Source: Sphingomonas lycopersici
Lineage (GTDB): Bacteria; Pseudomonadota; Alphaproteobacteria; Sphingomonadales; Sphingomonadaceae
Reading direction: 5' to 3'
Assembly (NCBI RefSeq): GCF_026130605.1
Contig: NZ_JANFAU010000005.1
Span: 245,590-309,589, forward strand
Length of the DNA stretch: 64,000 nucleotides
Part shown: positions 39,889 through 49,063 of the stretch, one piece after another
Position numbering within the stretch: the first letter of the stretch is position 1
Layout: every line of letters starts with the position of its first letter
Notes under the pieces: generated by a model
Told to the model about the DNA's origin: nothing
The model's database searches: none
Seen by the model: the letters and a program-made list of their open reading frames with translations, nothing else
Made by a program: the position numbers and the translations under genes

Positions 39889-39892
39889 CCGG

Positions 39893-40753
39893 CTATTGCG
39901 CCATCGCCCCGGCGACACGCATCGGATCGATCCGCCGGCCCTGCCACATCATTGCCCAGTGGAGATGCGGGCCGGAGGCGCGGCCGGTCGCGCCGACGCG
40001 GCCGATCTCCTGCCCCTGGCGGAGGTGATCGCCGACCCGCACCTCGATCTTCGACAGATGGAGAAAGGCGCTGTTGAGCCCCATGCCGTGATCGATCATC
40101 AGGAGGTTGCCCTCCAGCGTGAACGGCGAGGGCGCGGCGAGGATCACCACCCCGTCGGCCGGCGCCACGACCGGCGCGCCGGCGGGCTTCGCGATATCGA
40201 CCCCGCCGTGATACGCCCCCGGCTCGCCGCGATAGATACGTTGCGCGCCGAACAATCCGGAAATGCGCCCGGTCGCGGGCCAGATGAAGCGCTGGCGCCA
40301 GCCGTCGGCATCGCTGTGCACCAGACGCGCGGCCTTGATCTGTTCGAGTTCGGCGGGGCGACGGCGCTCGAATTCCGCATCGGGCACCGGCGTCCTGGCG
40401 ACGCGATCGAGCCGCTCGATCCGCCATTCGCCCGGCGCGACATCGAATTCCTTCGTCACGCGCCGCCCGTCGGCGAGGATCGCGACCAGCGACGCGTGCG
40501 GGCCGGCGTCACGATCGAAGGCGATCAGGAAACGTCCGTCGCGCGCCACCTCGATCGGCATGTCGTCGAGCGTGAGTTGCGTCGTCCCGGCGGGCGCGGT
40601 GCCGAGCAGCAATGCCCCCTGCCGTGCGACCCCGGTGAACGGGCCGAATGCCGCCGGGGGCAGCAGGGTCGAGGTGCGGAGCGGCTGGGCGTGTGCTGCC
40701 GGCATGCAGAGCACCGCCAGCGCGAGCAACGCCCCCCGCCCCGTGCGGATCAT
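39893..40753 (-). CDS. exported M23-family peptidase (LytM domain)
   Basis: From ATG 40753 the protein has 286 residues with a signal peptide (GRGALLALAVLCMPAAHA). An N-terminal beta domain (TTQLTLDDMPIEVARDGRFL) precedes the LytM/M23 domain from about residue 175. Metal and catalytic strings are YHGGVDIAKPAGAPVVAPAD and SGPHLHWAM near the C-terminus; GLFGAQRIYRGEPG also fits. It probably cleaves peptidoglycan cross-bridges or regulates amidases in the periplasm. Its start overlaps the DUF2093 stop (ATGA). Confidence 0.92.
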   Translation of the reverse strand: MIRTGRGALLALAVLCMPAAHAQPLRTSTLLPPAAFGPFTGVARQGALLLGTAPAGTTQLTLDDMPIEVARDGRFLIAFDRDAGPHASLVAILADGRRVTKEFDVAPGEWRIERLDRVARTPVPDAEFERRRPAELEQIKAARLVHSDADGWRQRFIWPATGRISGLFGAQRIYRGEPGAYHGGVDIAKPAGAPVVAPADGVVILAAPSPFTLEGNLLMIDHGMGLNSAFLHLSKIEVRVGDHLRQGQEIGRVGATGRASGPHLHWAMMWQGRRIDPMRVAGAMAQ

Positions 40754-40950
40754 TGCGGCGAAAGCGCCTCGGTCGCCAGCGTTGCCGAGGCGAAGGCGCG
40801 CTGCCCCGCGACGTCCCAGTAACGCAGGTCCTCCAGCGCGATCCGCGCGCCGGAGACCGCGCAGACGACGTGATCGCCCGGCACCAGCACGCGGAAGCCG
40901 TTGGCGAGATAGTGCAGCCGCGCGGGCCGATCGGAATTGGACATCAACAT
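40750..40950 (-). CDS. DUF2093 family small protein
   Basis: The 66-residue product contains YLANGFRVLVPGDHVVCAVS and IALEDLRYWDVAGQRAFAS, the pattern of DUF2093, a short protein found mainly in alphaproteobacteria. No function is known. It may start at ATG 40950 or two codons later (MSNSDRP). It lies 14 bases after xseA and overlaps the M23 peptidase gene, forming a tight xseA-DUF2093-M23 set. Confidence 0.85.
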   Translation of the reverse strand: MLMSNSDRPARLHYLANGFRVLVPGDHVVCAVSGARIALEDLRYWDVAGQRAFASATLATEALSPQ

Positions 40951-40964
40951 TGAATCGACAAAAC

Positions 40965-42329
40965 CTATAATAACGAAGGCTGTTCGGGCTCGGGCTGAGC
41001 ATAGGCACGCGAGCGCCCGCCCTCAACCCTGGCATCGACCGTGCCGTCGCGGAAATGGAGCGTCACCGCGCCCGCGGCGCGCGCCGCCGCCACGGTCGTC
41101 AGCGTCGCGCCGGCGCGGGCGGTGACACGGGCATAGCCGCGCTGCAGCGGGGCATCGGGATCGACCGCCGCGAGCAGCCGCCCGAAATCGGCGAGCCGCT
41201 GCCGCGCCGCCTCCAACCGGCGGTCGAGCACCGCGGGGCGGAGCGCGCCAGCGATGCGATCGAGGCTCCCGCGGGTGTGCGCGACGCGGCGTTCGAGCGC
41301 GCGATCGGCACGCATCCCGGCATCGTCGAGCCGCTGGCGCTGCGGGCCGAGCAACCGGTCGCGGGTCGGCATCAACCGCGCCTGCGCCTCGAGCCGCTCG
41401 CGTCCGCGCTCGACATAGCGGCGCGCGCAACGTTCGGCACGCTGGGTGTGCGCGGCGAGCGTCAGCCTGAGATCGGCGAGCACCGGCACCGCCAGCTCGG
41501 CCGCCGCGGTGGGGGTCGGCGCGCGCAGATCGGCGGCATAATCGCACAAGGTCGTATCGGTCTCATGCCCGACCGCCGAGATCGTCGGGATCTCCGACGC
41601 GGCGACCGCGCGCACCACCGCTTCCTCGTTGAACGCCCACAAATCCTCGATCGACCCGCCACCGCGCGCGACGATGATCAGATCGGGGCGCTGGGCCGCG
41701 GGCAAGGCGTTGAACCCGCGCACCGCCGCCGCCACCTCGGCCGCCGCGCCGTCGCCCTGCACCTTGACCGGCCAGACGAGGACGTGACTCGGGCAGCGAT
41801 CCTCGAGCCGGTGGAGGATATCGCGGATCACTGCCCCGGTCGGCGAGGTGACCACCCCGATCGTGCGCGGCAGGAACGGCAGCGGGCGCTTGCGGCTCGC
41901 GTCGAACAGCCCCTCGGCGGCGAGCGCGGCGCGGCGCTTTTCGAGCAACGCCATCAGCGCGCCGGCGCCGGCCAGCTCCATCCGCTCGATGACGATCTGA
42001 TATTTGGATCGGCCGGGATAAGTGGTCAGCCGCCCGGTGGCGATCACCTCGATCCCGTCCTCGGGGCGGAAGGCGAGCTGCGCCGCCTGCCCCTTCCAGA
42101 TCACCCCGTCGATCACCGCCGCCTCGTCCTTGAGGCAGAGATAGGCGTGGCCCGACGCGACGCGCTTATAGCCCGAAATCTCGCCGCGCAGGCGGACATG
42201 GCCGAATTCGCCCTCCACCACGCGCTTGAGGCGTTGCGAAAGCTCACCCACCGAGAGAGCGGGCGCGTTGCTGCCGGGCGCTTCGTCGGCTACCAGCCGG
42301 CCCGGCGGATCAAGAAAGGGATCGGACAT
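40965..42329 (-). CDS. xseA: exodeoxyribonuclease VII large subunit
   Basis: XseA forms the catalytic part of ExoVII, which degrades single-stranded DNA. The 454-residue protein starts [10 protein letters not shown]. An OB-fold lies near residues 25-120 ([20 protein letters not shown]), followed by the catalytic core with [17 protein letters not shown] near 145 and [20 protein letters not shown] near 215. A long Arg-rich coiled-coil region comes after these. The ATG (42327-42329) shares its first base with the divergent purD TTG. A further in-frame start at 42395 lies inside purD and was not chosen. XseB is not in the window. Confidence 0.95.
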   Translation of the reverse strand: MSDPFLDPPGRLVADEAPGSNAPALSVGELSQRLKRVVEGEFGHVRLRGEISGYKRVASGHAYLCLKDEAAVIDGVIWKGQAAQLAFRPEDGIEVIATGRLTTYPGRSKYQIVIERMELAGAGALMALLEKRRAALAAEGLFDASRKRPLPFLPRTIGVVTSPTGAVIRDILHRLEDRCPSHVLVWPVKVQGDGAAAEVAAAVRGFNALPAAQRPDLIIVARGGGSIEDLWAFNEEAVVRAVAASEIPTISAVGHETDTTLCDYAADLRAPTPTAAAELAVPVLADLRLTLAAHTQRAERCARRYVERGRERLEAQARLMPTRDRLLGPQRQRLDDAGMRADRALERRVAHTRGSLDRIAGALRPAVLDRRLEAARQRLADFGRLLAAVDPDAPLQRGYARVTARAGATLTTVAAARAAGAVTLHFRDGTVDARVEGGRSRAYAQPEPEQPSLL

Positions 42330-43579
42330 TGAACGTTTTGCTTGTCGGCTCCGGTGGGCGTGAACATGCGCTGGCGTGGAAGCTGGCGCAATCACCCAGG
42401 CTCGATACCCTGTTCGCCGCGCCGGGCAACCCCGGCATCGCGCAACATGCGACGATCGCCGCGCTCGACGTGACCGATCATCGCGCGGTGATCGATTTCT
42501 GCCGCCGCGAAAAGATCGGGCTGGTGGTGATCGGACCGGAAGCGCCGCTGGTCGAGGGGTTGGCGGACAATCTCCGCACGATCGGCGTCCCCGTATTCGG
42601 CCCCGGCCGCGCGGCGGCGCAGCTCGAAGGATCGAAGGGCTTCACCAAGGATCTGTGTGCGCGCGTCGGCATCCCGACCGCCGCTTATGTCCGCGTGACG
42701 AGCAAGGACGGCGCGCTCGCCGCGCTCGACGATTTCGGCGAGCGCTGCGTCATCAAGGCCGACGGGCTCGCCGCGGGCAAGGGCGTGACGGTGGCGACGA
42801 GCCGCGCCGAGGCCGAGGCGGCGATCGACGCGTTGTTCGCCGACGGCCCGGCCGAGGCGGTGATCGAGGAAATGCTCGAAGGACCCGAGGCAAGCCTGTT
42901 CGTCCTGTCCGACGGCACCGTCACCGCCGCGTTCGGCTCGGCGCAGGATCACAAGCGCGTCGGCGACGGCGATACCGGACCGAATACCGGCGGGATGGGT
43001 GCCTATAGCCCCGCGGCGGTGCTGACCCCCGAACTGGAGGAACGTGCGCTGGGCGAGATCGTCCGCCCGACGATCGACGCGCTGGCCGAGGCCGGCACGC
43101 CCTATGTCGGGGTGCTCTATGCCGGGCTGATGCTGACCGCCGACGGCCCCAAGCTGATCGAATATAACGTCCGCTTCGGCGATCCCGAATGCCAGGTGCT
43201 GATGGCGCGCTTCACCGGCGATCTGGTCGAGCTGCTGCTCGCGGTGGCCGAAGGGCGGCTGGCCGACGAGCCCGAACCGGCCTTCTCGCCCGAGGTGGCG
43301 CTGACGGTGGTGATGGCGGCGAAGGGCTATCCGGGCACCCCGACAAGCGGCGGCGCGATCGGCGGGATCGACGCGGCGCAAGCGACCGGGGCGGTGGTAT
43401 TTCAGGCCGGCACGAAGGACGCCGGCGGCAAATTGGTCGCGAGCGGCGGGCGCGTGCTTGCGGTCACCGCGACCGGCGCGGATGTGAAGAGCGCACAGGC
43501 CGCGGCCTATCGCGCGGTCGATGCGATCGATTTCCCGGATGGTTTCTGCCGCCGCGACATCGGCTGGCGCGCGATCTGA
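42329..43579 (+). CDS. purD: phosphoribosylamine-glycine ligase
   Basis: PurD joins glycine to phosphoribosylamine in purine synthesis. The 416-residue product from TTG 42329 begins [19 protein letters not shown], the invariant family N-terminus, so this start is firm. The ATP-grasp core shows [17 protein letters not shown] near 142, [16 protein letters not shown] near 215 and [13 protein letters not shown] near 275. The ribosome binding site AAAGGG lies inside the divergent xseA coding sequence. Confidence 0.97.
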   Translation: MNVLLVGSGGREHALAWKLAQSPRLDTLFAAPGNPGIAQHATIAALDVTDHRAVIDFCRREKIGLVVIGPEAPLVEGLADNLRTIGVPVFGPGRAAAQLEGSKGFTKDLCARVGIPTAAYVRVTSKDGALAALDDFGERCVIKADGLAAGKGVTVATSRAEAEAAIDALFADGPAEAVIEEMLEGPEASLFVLSDGTVTAAFGSAQDHKRVGDGDTGPNTGGMGAYSPAAVLTPELEERALGEIVRPTIDALAEAGTPYVGVLYAGLMLTADGPKLIEYNVRFGDPECQVLMARFTGDLVELLLAVAEGRLADEPEPAFSPEVALTVVMAAKGYPGTPTSGGAIGGIDAAQATGAVVFQAGTKDAGGKLVASGGRVLAVTATGADVKSAQAAAYRAVDAIDFPDGFCRRDIGWRAI

Positions 43580-43638
43580 TTGCTGGATAGAAGGAGCCGG
43601 GCGCGACAAGCTCGGCCGAAGCGAAACGGGAGTAAGCT

Positions 43639-44220
43639 ATGCGTCCGGATACCGACACCCTGACGACGATCGCGCTCGCGCTGATCGCGGTCGTCGCGGT
43701 GCTGACGATCCTCGGCATCCTGTGGGGCGCGCGGCTCAAACGTCAGCGCGTCGCCGCCGAGCGGATCGAGGAGGAGGTCGTCGCGCGCGACCAGCAGGCC
43801 GCTGCCGCCCCCTCGCCCCCGCCGCCCCCTTCGCCTCTCCCCCCGCCGCCGCCGCTCCCGGTCGCGCCGCCGCCGCCACCGCCCGCGCCGAGGGCGAATG
43901 CGGATCCGGTGGTCGAGGCTGCGCCCGAGCCGAAACCCGCACCGAAACCGGCCGCGGCCACGCCGGCCGGGCCCTCGCCCGCCGATGGGCCGGTGACCCA
44001 GCTCAAGGGGCTGGGACCGAAACTGGCCGAGCGGCTCGCCGAACTCGGCGTGACGACGGTGGGCCAGCTCGCCGCGCTCGATCAGGCGGAAGCCGAAGCG
44101 CTCGACGCGCGCCTCGGGCCATTCACCGGGCGGATGAACCGCGATCGCTGGCTCGAACAGGCACGCTTCCTCGCCGCCGGCGACCGCGCCGGGTTCGAGG
44201 CTGTATTCGGCAAGCTTTGA
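43639..44220 (+). CDS. membrane-anchored proline-rich protein with C-terminal helix-hairpin-helix domain
   Basis: The 193-residue protein has one N-terminal transmembrane helix (TIALALIAVVAVLTILGILW), a charged stretch, a disordered Pro/Ala linker with runs of 5-6 prolines (residues 57-115), and a C-terminal helix-hairpin-helix domain. That domain reads VTQLKGLGPKLAERLAELGV with TTVGQLAALDQAEAEAL after it. This pairing is annotated in other genomes as a predicted flap-endonuclease-like 5' DNA nuclease or a ribosomal-protein-like HhH. No catalytic residues are visible, so DNA or protein binding is the safer guess. Confidence 0.75.
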   Translation: MRPDTDTLTTIALALIAVVAVLTILGILWGARLKRQRVAAERIEEEVVARDQQAAAAPSPPPPPSPLPPPPPLPVAPPPPPPAPRANADPVVEAAPEPKPAPKPAAATPAGPSPADGPVTQLKGLGPKLAERLAELGVTTVGQLAALDQAEAEALDARLGPFTGRMNRDRWLEQARFLAAGDRAGFEAVFGKL

Positions 44221-44222
44221 TC

Positions 44223-44251
44223 CCAATCCTCCCCCGGAGGGGGAGGATTGG
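44223..44251. repeat. perfect 13-bp hairpin after HhH protein gene
   Basis: CCAATCCTCCCCC pairs perfectly with GGGGGAGGATTGG around a three-base loop, three bases past the stop. There is no T tract. It belongs to the common CTCCCCC/GGGGGAG type of intergenic palindrome and may limit read-through or protect the mRNA end. Confidence 0.8.
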
Positions 44252-44322
44252 TCGGAATAGTAAGGATTGCGCTTGTATCGCCCGCGTCCCACATAGCCGC
44301 GTAACACACCAACGGGGATTCG

Positions 44323-45243
44323 ATGGCCGATCCATATTCGACGCTGGGGGTCGCGCGCGGCGCGTCCGAGGCGGACATCAAGAAGGCGTACCGCAAGCTC
44401 GCGAAGGAGCTGCATCCCGATCGCAACAAAGACAATCCCAAGGCCGCCGAGCGTTTCAGCCAGGTGACGAGCGCCTATGACCTGCTGACCGACAAGGACA
44501 AGCGCGCGCGCTTCGACCGCGGCGAGATCGATGCGGACGGCAACCCCACCTCGCCGTTCGGCGCCGGATTCGGCGGCGCGCGCGGCGGCGGCGCGGGCGG
44601 GTTCCGCTCGCAGGGGTTCGAGCCCGACGGTGTAGATATGTCCGATATCTTCGAAGGGCTGTTCGGCGGGCGCGGCGGCGGCGGCGGGTTCGCCAGCGGG
44701 TTCGGGCGGCGCCAGCCCCCGCCCAAGGGCGCCAATACCGCCTATCGCCTGCGCGTGCCGTTCGTCGACGCCGCCGCGCTGGCGCCACAACGCATCACGC
44801 TCGCCGACGGCAAGACGATCGACCTCAAGCTCCCCGCCGGGGTCGAGGACGGCACGCAGATGCGCCTCTCCGGCAAGGGCGAGGAAGGCCCCGGCGGCGC
44901 GGGCGATGCGATCATCACGATCGAGGTGACCCCGCACCGCTTCTTCACCCGCGACGGCGACGACGTGCGGCTCGACCTGCCCGTCACGCTCGGCGAAGCG
45001 GTGAAGGGCGGCCCGGTGAAGGTGCCGACCGTCGAGAAAGCGGTGATGCTGACGATCCCTGCCGGCTCCTCGTCGGGCAAGGTGCTGCGGCTCAAGGGCA
45101 AAGGCTTTCACAAGAAGGGCGGCGGGCGCGGCGACCAGCTCGTCACGCTGATGGTCGACGTGCCGGCCGACGATGCCGCGCTCAAGGCGTTCGTGGAAAA
45201 CTGGGACGGCGGCGGGAACCCCCGCGCCGCGATGGGGGTATAA
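44323..45243 (+). CDS. DnaJ C-terminal domain / CbpA-like co-chaperone
   Basis: The 306-residue protein has an N-terminal J domain (PYSTLGVARGASEADIKKAY with the HPD motif in KELHPDRNKD near residue 33). A Gly/Phe-rich linker spans roughly 85-130, and two C-terminal substrate-binding domains contain DLKLPAGVEDGTQMRLSGKG. There is no CxxCxGxG zinc centre, so it is CbpA-like rather than true DnaJ. It would stimulate Hsp70. It stands alone between two palindromes. Confidence 0.9.
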   Translation: MADPYSTLGVARGASEADIKKAYRKLAKELHPDRNKDNPKAAERFSQVTSAYDLLTDKDKRARFDRGEIDADGNPTSPFGAGFGGARGGGAGGFRSQGFEPDGVDMSDIFEGLFGGRGGGGGFASGFGRRQPPPKGANTAYRLRVPFVDAAALAPQRITLADGKTIDLKLPAGVEDGTQMRLSGKGEEGPGGAGDAIITIEVTPHRFFTRDGDDVRLDLPVTLGEAVKGGPVKVPTVEKAVMLTIPAGSSSGKVLRLKGKGFHKKGGGRGDQLVTLMVDVPADDAALKAFVENWDGGGNPRAAMGV

Positions 45244-45263
45244 ACACGATCAACGCCTTTCAT

Positions 45264-45292
45264 CGTCATGCCGGGCTCGACCCGGCATGACG
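45264..45292. repeat. perfect 12-bp hairpin after dnaJ-like gene
   Basis: CGTCATGCCGGG pairs perfectly with CCCGGCATGACG around CTCGA. The left arm is identical to the start of the repeat at 3968. It lies 20 bases past the stop and may serve as a terminator. Confidence 0.85.
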
Positions 45293-45339
45293 ACATAGAG
45301 GTGCGGGGATCATGTGGCTGAGCTGAGGAACACCCGCTA

Positions 45340-45355
45340 ATCAACGCCCGTTGAT
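45340..45355. promoter_or_regulatory. 16-base perfect palindrome before yihY-fabI unit
   Basis: ATCAACGCCCGTTGAT reads as ATCAACG-CC-CGTTGAT and lies 36 bases before the YihY start. It is suited to a dimeric regulator. The downstream unit includes fabI, so control linked to fatty acid synthesis is possible but unproven. Confidence 0.4.
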
Positions 45356-45391
45356 GGGCTATAGAGGCCAGCAACCAGGGGGAAGAGCCGC

Positions 45392-46348
45392 TTGACCGAT
45401 GCCGCGACCGCACTGACCCCTGAAGCGCGTGCGGCGCGGCGCGACGGTGACGCCGACGTTCCCGATCTCCCCGAATCCGGCAGCACCACGCTCCGCGTGC
45501 TCAAGCGCGCCGCCACCGGGGTCTATACCGTCGGCTTCATGCATGCCGGCAACCTCGCCTATCTCTCGCTGATGACGGTGTTTCCGTTCTTCATCGTGGT
45601 GGCGGCGGTGTTGTCGGCGCTGGGCGAGAACGACCGCATCCAGTTCGCGGTCTCGTCCTTTCTCCACGTCCTGCCGCCCGATGTCGCCGATGTGCTGCGC
45701 AAGCCGATCCGCGACGTGCTGACCCAGCGTACCGGCGGGTTGCTGTGGCTCGGCGGGCTGGTCGGGCTGTGGACCGTCGGCGGCTTCGTCGAGACGATCC
45801 GCGAAATCTTCCGCCAGGCCTATGGCACCAAATCCTCGCAATCGCTCTGGCGATCGCGGCTCAGCCTGTCGCTCGGCATCGTCGCGTCGGTGATGCTGAC
45901 CTTGTTCTCGTTCCTGGTGCAGGGTCTGCTCACTGCGGTCGAGGAATTCATCTACCGGCTGGTGCCCTGGGCCGCGGACGTCGCGGGATGGATCGGGCTC
46001 AGCCGCATCATCCCCGGCATGGTGATGTTCGCCGCGCTGTACATGTTGTTCTATTGCGTCACGCCCCCCAAATATCGCTACACGAACAGCCGCAAATGGC
46101 CCGGCGCGCTGTTCACCACCGGCTGGTGGGTGGGGATGACGGCGATCCTGCCGTTCGTCCTCTCCCAACTTGGCGGATACAGCCTCACCTACGGCAGCCT
46201 CGCTGGCGTGGTGGTGATGCTGTTGTTCTTCTATTTGATCGGGCTCGGTTTGGTATTTGGGGCGCATCTCAACGCGGCACTGGCGGAACCGCCGGAAATG
46301 GCGTTAGGGGACGCAACAACGGAGCAAGAAGAAAAGGCGGGACCGTGA
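45392..46348 (+). CDS. YihY/BrkB family inner-membrane protein
   Basis: The start is taken as TTG 45392 with GGGGAAGAG upstream, giving 318 residues. The cytoplasmic N-terminus is followed by about six membrane helices, for example LSLMTVFPFFIVVAAVLSAL near residue 65 and GGLLWLGGLVGLWTVGGFVE near 115. The family strings YKSLWR-like SQSLWRSRLSLSLGIVASVM and YRYTNSRKWPGALFTTGWWV fit YihY, once called RNase BN in error. Its molecular role is unclear. Its stop overlaps the fabI start (GTGA). Confidence 0.9.
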   Translation: MTDAATALTPEARAARRDGDADVPDLPESGSTTLRVLKRAATGVYTVGFMHAGNLAYLSLMTVFPFFIVVAAVLSALGENDRIQFAVSSFLHVLPPDVADVLRKPIRDVLTQRTGGLLWLGGLVGLWTVGGFVETIREIFRQAYGTKSSQSLWRSRLSLSLGIVASVMLTLFSFLVQGLLTAVEEFIYRLVPWAADVAGWIGLSRIIPGMVMFAALYMLFYCVTPPKYRYTNSRKWPGALFTTGWWVGMTAILPFVLSQLGGYSLTYGSLAGVVVMLLFFYLIGLGLVFGAHLNAALAEPPEMALGDATTEQEEKAGP

Positions 46349-47148
46349 GCGGATTGATGGCCGGAAAGCGCGGGCTGATTATGGGCCTCGCAAACGACAA
46401 ATCGCTGGCATGGGGTATTGCGAAGAAATTGAGCGAAGCCGGTGCGGAACTGGCGTTCAGCTATCAGGGCGAGGCGATGGCGAAGCGCGTCCGCCCGCTG
46501 GCCGAGCAGCTCGGCGTGGCGCGGCTGTTCGATTGCGACGTCAGCGACATGGCGGCGCTCGACGCGACGTTCGAGGCGCTGGCGCAGGAATGGCCGACGA
46601 TCGATTTCGTCGTCCACGCGATCGGCTTTTCGGACAAGTCCCAGCTGCGCGGGCGCTTTTACGACACGACGCTCGACAATTTCCTGATGACGATGAACGT
46701 CTCGGCCTATTCGCTGGTCGCGGTGGCGAAGCGCGCCCGCGCGATGATGCCCGAAGGCGGCTCGATCCTGACGCTGACCTATTATGGCGCGGAAAAGGTC
46801 ATCCCGCATTATAACGTGATGGGGGTCGCCAAATCGGCGCTGGAGACGAGCGTGAAATATCTCGCGGTCGACCTCGGGCCGGAGAACATCCGCATCAACG
46901 GCATTTCCGCCGGCCCGATCCAGACGCTCGCGGCGCGCGGCATCGGCGATTTCAACTATATCCTGAAATGGAATGAGCTGAATTCGCCGCTGCGCCGCAC
47001 CGTGACGATCGAGGACGTCGGGGGCGCCGGCCTCTATCTCCTGTCCGATCTCGCATCGGGGGTGACGGGCGAAATCCATCATGTCGACGCGGGCTATAAC
47101 GTGATCGGGATGAAGGCGGAGGACGCGCCGGACATCGCGCTCGCCTGA
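46345..47148 (+). CDS. fabI: enoyl-[acyl-carrier-protein] reductase (NADH)
   Basis: FabI performs the last reduction of each fatty acid elongation cycle. From the overlapping GTG 46345 the protein has 267 residues: GLIMGLANDKSLAWGIAKKL binds NADH. The catalytic pattern is visible as TLTYYGAEKVIPHYNVMGVAK (Tyr-x6-Lys), and HHVDAGYNVIGM lies near the end. Longer in-frame sequence upstream lies within yihY and was not used. FabI is the target of triclosan-type inhibitors. Its stop overlaps the GNAT start (TGATG). Confidence 0.95.
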   Translation: MSGLMAGKRGLIMGLANDKSLAWGIAKKLSEAGAELAFSYQGEAMAKRVRPLAEQLGVARLFDCDVSDMAALDATFEALAQEWPTIDFVVHAIGFSDKSQLRGRFYDTTLDNFLMTMNVSAYSLVAVAKRARAMMPEGGSILTLTYYGAEKVIPHYNVMGVAKSALETSVKYLAVDLGPENIRINGISAGPIQTLAARGIGDFNYILKWNELNSPLRRTVTIEDVGGAGLYLLSDLASGVTGEIHHVDAGYNVIGMKAEDAPDIALA

Positions 47149-47678
47149 TGACGATCGCCATCCGCCCCGCGCGCGCCGAGGACGTCGCCGCGATCGACGC
47201 GTTGCTGCGCGAGAGCTTTCCCGCGCCCGACGAGGCGATGCTGGTGCGCGATCTGTGCGCCGAGGGCGATATGGTGCTGACGCTCGTCGCCTATGACGAG
47301 GTTGCGGCGCGGCTGGCCGGCGCGATCGTGTTCAGCCGGATGGCGGTGACGGTCGGCGGCAAGCAGGTACCGGCGGTCGCGCTCGCGCCGGTCGCTGTCG
47401 CCCCCAATTATCGCCGGCAGGGCGTGGCCGAGGCGCTGATCCGCGCCGGGCATGACATGCTGGAGAGCGCCGGGGTGGTGCTGAGCTTCGTGCTCGGCGA
47501 GCCCGAATTCTACGGTCGCTTCGGCTATGACGCGGCGGTGGCGCGCAATTTCGCCTCGCCTTATGCCGGCGACTATTTCATGGCGCTGGCGCTGGCGCTG
47601 CAGGGCGGGCTGGTGCCGTGCGGCGTGCGCGAAGAGGCGCACCACGCGCCGGCCTTCGCAAGACTGGGAACGCAATGA
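47148..47678 (+). CDS. GNAT-family N-acetyltransferase (YhbS-like)
   Basis: The 176-residue protein carries the acetyl-CoA fold: [20 protein letters not shown] at the N-terminus, then [20 protein letters not shown] with the Q/RxxGxG/A-type CoA-binding loop near residue 90. The string [16 protein letters not shown] is typical of the YhbS group. Substrate unknown. It overlaps fabI by one base and aroC by four bases (ATGA), which ties it to a fatty acid/aromatic synthesis unit without explaining why. Confidence 0.87.
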   Translation: MTIAIRPARAEDVAAIDALLRESFPAPDEAMLVRDLCAEGDMVLTLVAYDEVAARLAGAIVFSRMAVTVGGKQVPAVALAPVAVAPNYRRQGVAEALIRAGHDMLESAGVVLSFVLGEPEFYGRFGYDAAVARNFASPYAGDYFMALALALQGGLVPCGVREEAHHAPAFARLGTQ

Positions 47679-48742
47679 GCTTCAACACCTTCGGCCGCGT
47701 TTTCCGCTTCACCACCTGGGGCGAGAGCCATGGGCCGGCGCTGGGCGCGGTGGTCGACGGCTGCCCGCCGGGTCTGGCGCTGACCGAGGCCGATATCCAG
47801 CCGTGGCTCGACAAGCGCCGCCCCGGCCAGTCGCGCTTCACCACCCAGCGGCGCGAGCCCGACGAAGTGCGCATCCTTTCGGGGATATTCGAGGGTCGGA
47901 CCACCGGCACCCCGATCAGCCTGATGATCGAGAATGTCGACCAGCGCTCGAAGGATTATTCGGAGGTCGCCAAGGCCTATCGTCCCGGCCATGCCGATTA
48001 TGCCTATGACGCCAAATACGGCTTCCGCGACTATCGCGGCGGCGGGCGATCCTCGGCACGCGAGACCGCGGCGCGGGTCGCGGCCGGCGGGGTGGCGCGG
48101 CTGGTCGTGCCCGGGGTGCGCATCCGCGCCTGGGTCGAGGCGGTCGGCGGCGATGCGATCGACCCGGCCGCGTTCGACGATGCCGAGATCGACCGCAACG
48201 CCTTCTTCTGCCCCGATGCCGCCGCCGCGCAGCGCTGGGAGCAGCGCATCGATGCCGCGCGCAAGGCCGGATCGTCGCTCGGCGCGATCGTTGCGTGCGA
48301 GGCGACCGGGGTCCCCGCCGGCTGGGGCGCGCCGCTCTATGCCAAACTCGACAGCGAGCTCGCCGCGGCATGCATGTCGATCAACGCGGTCAAGGGGGTG
48401 GAGATCGGCGACGGTTTCGCCGCCGCCGCGCTGACCGGCGAGGAAAATGCCGATGCGATGCGCCCAGGGAATGGCGGCCCGCGCTTCCTCGCCAATCATG
48501 CCGGCGGGATCGCGGGGGGCATTTCGACCGGCCAGCCGCTGCGCCTGCGCGTCGCGTTCAAGCCGACCAGCTCGATCCTTACCCCGGTGGAAACGATCAC
48601 CCGCGACGGCGAGGCGAGGGAGATCATGACGCGCGGCCGGCACGACCCGTGCGTCGGCATCCGCGGGGTACCGGTGGTCGAGGCGATGGTCGCGCTGGTG
48701 CTCGCCGATCAGGCGCTGCTCCACCGCGCGCAATGCGGGTGA
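47675..48742 (+). CDS. aroC: chorismate synthase
   Basis: AroC converts EPSP to chorismate with reduced FMN, ending the shikimate pathway. From ATG 47675 it has 355 residues. Family signatures are [20 protein letters not shown] near residue 12, [20 protein letters not shown] near 125 and [20 protein letters not shown] near 265. The start overlaps the GNAT stop, and no terminator was seen directly behind it, only a repeat. Confidence 0.97.
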   Translation: MSFNTFGRVFRFTTWGESHGPALGAVVDGCPPGLALTEADIQPWLDKRRPGQSRFTTQRREPDEVRILSGIFEGRTTGTPISLMIENVDQRSKDYSEVAKAYRPGHADYAYDAKYGFRDYRGGGRSSARETAARVAAGGVARLVVPGVRIRAWVEAVGGDAIDPAAFDDAEIDRNAFFCPDAAAAQRWEQRIDAARKAGSSLGAIVACEATGVPAGWGAPLYAKLDSELAAACMSINAVKGVEIGDGFAAAALTGEENADAMRPGNGGPRFLANHAGGIAGGISTGQPLRLRVAFKPTSSILTPVETITRDGEAREIMTRGRHDPCVGIRGVPVVEAMVALVLADQALLHRAQCG

Positions 48743-49063
48743 ACCCTACTCCTTACCACCCCGGCGCAGGCCGAGGTCCAGCATCGGGCCGATCGTGACT
48801 GGACCCCCGCCTGCGCCGGGGTGGAGCGCGTTTCTACAAACGCTCGTGTGTTGCCGATACGCCACCCACAAAACGAATCACGCAACCTGAACAGATCGAA
48901 AGAATCACTTCACCCTTCGATCGACACACTTCACCGTTGCAGCAATATTTCATCACCCAGGCTTAATGGACGAGCCGTTGCCTCATCGGGGCCAAGCGCC
49001 CCCGCTCGCCGGATTTCTCCCCTATATTGTTCTCACAACAGGGAACAGACAGGAGAAGATCTA
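48743..49063. other. 321-base gap with a palindromic repeat and a likely promoter region
   Basis: The first third holds an inverted repeat at 48756-48824 (CCACCCCGGCGCAGGCCGAG to CCGCCTGCGCCGGGGTGG). Its centre carries TCCAGCATCGGGCCG, which is the reverse complement of the centre of the repeat at 57167. The rest (48840-49050) is lower in G+C, contains no gene and probably carries the promoter of the small exported protein. AGGAGA at 49051 is that gene's ribosome binding site. Confidence 0.7.

Larger units (their letters stand above)
39345..39892. promoter_or_regulatory. AT-rich 548-base gap upstream of TonB receptor B
   Basis: No gene is recognised here. The region is strikingly poorer in G+C than its surroundings between 39420 and 39720. 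On the minus strand ACTTATGTAA occurs twice, 30 bases apart (about 39457-39495), ahead of the receptor. TTGACA-like hexamers occur near 39462 and 39663 on the plus strand. A palindrome lies at 39591-39609 and a long inverted repeat at 39808-39888. It probably carries the receptor promoter and regulator sites; the low G+C could also mark transferred DNA. Confidence 0.6.
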
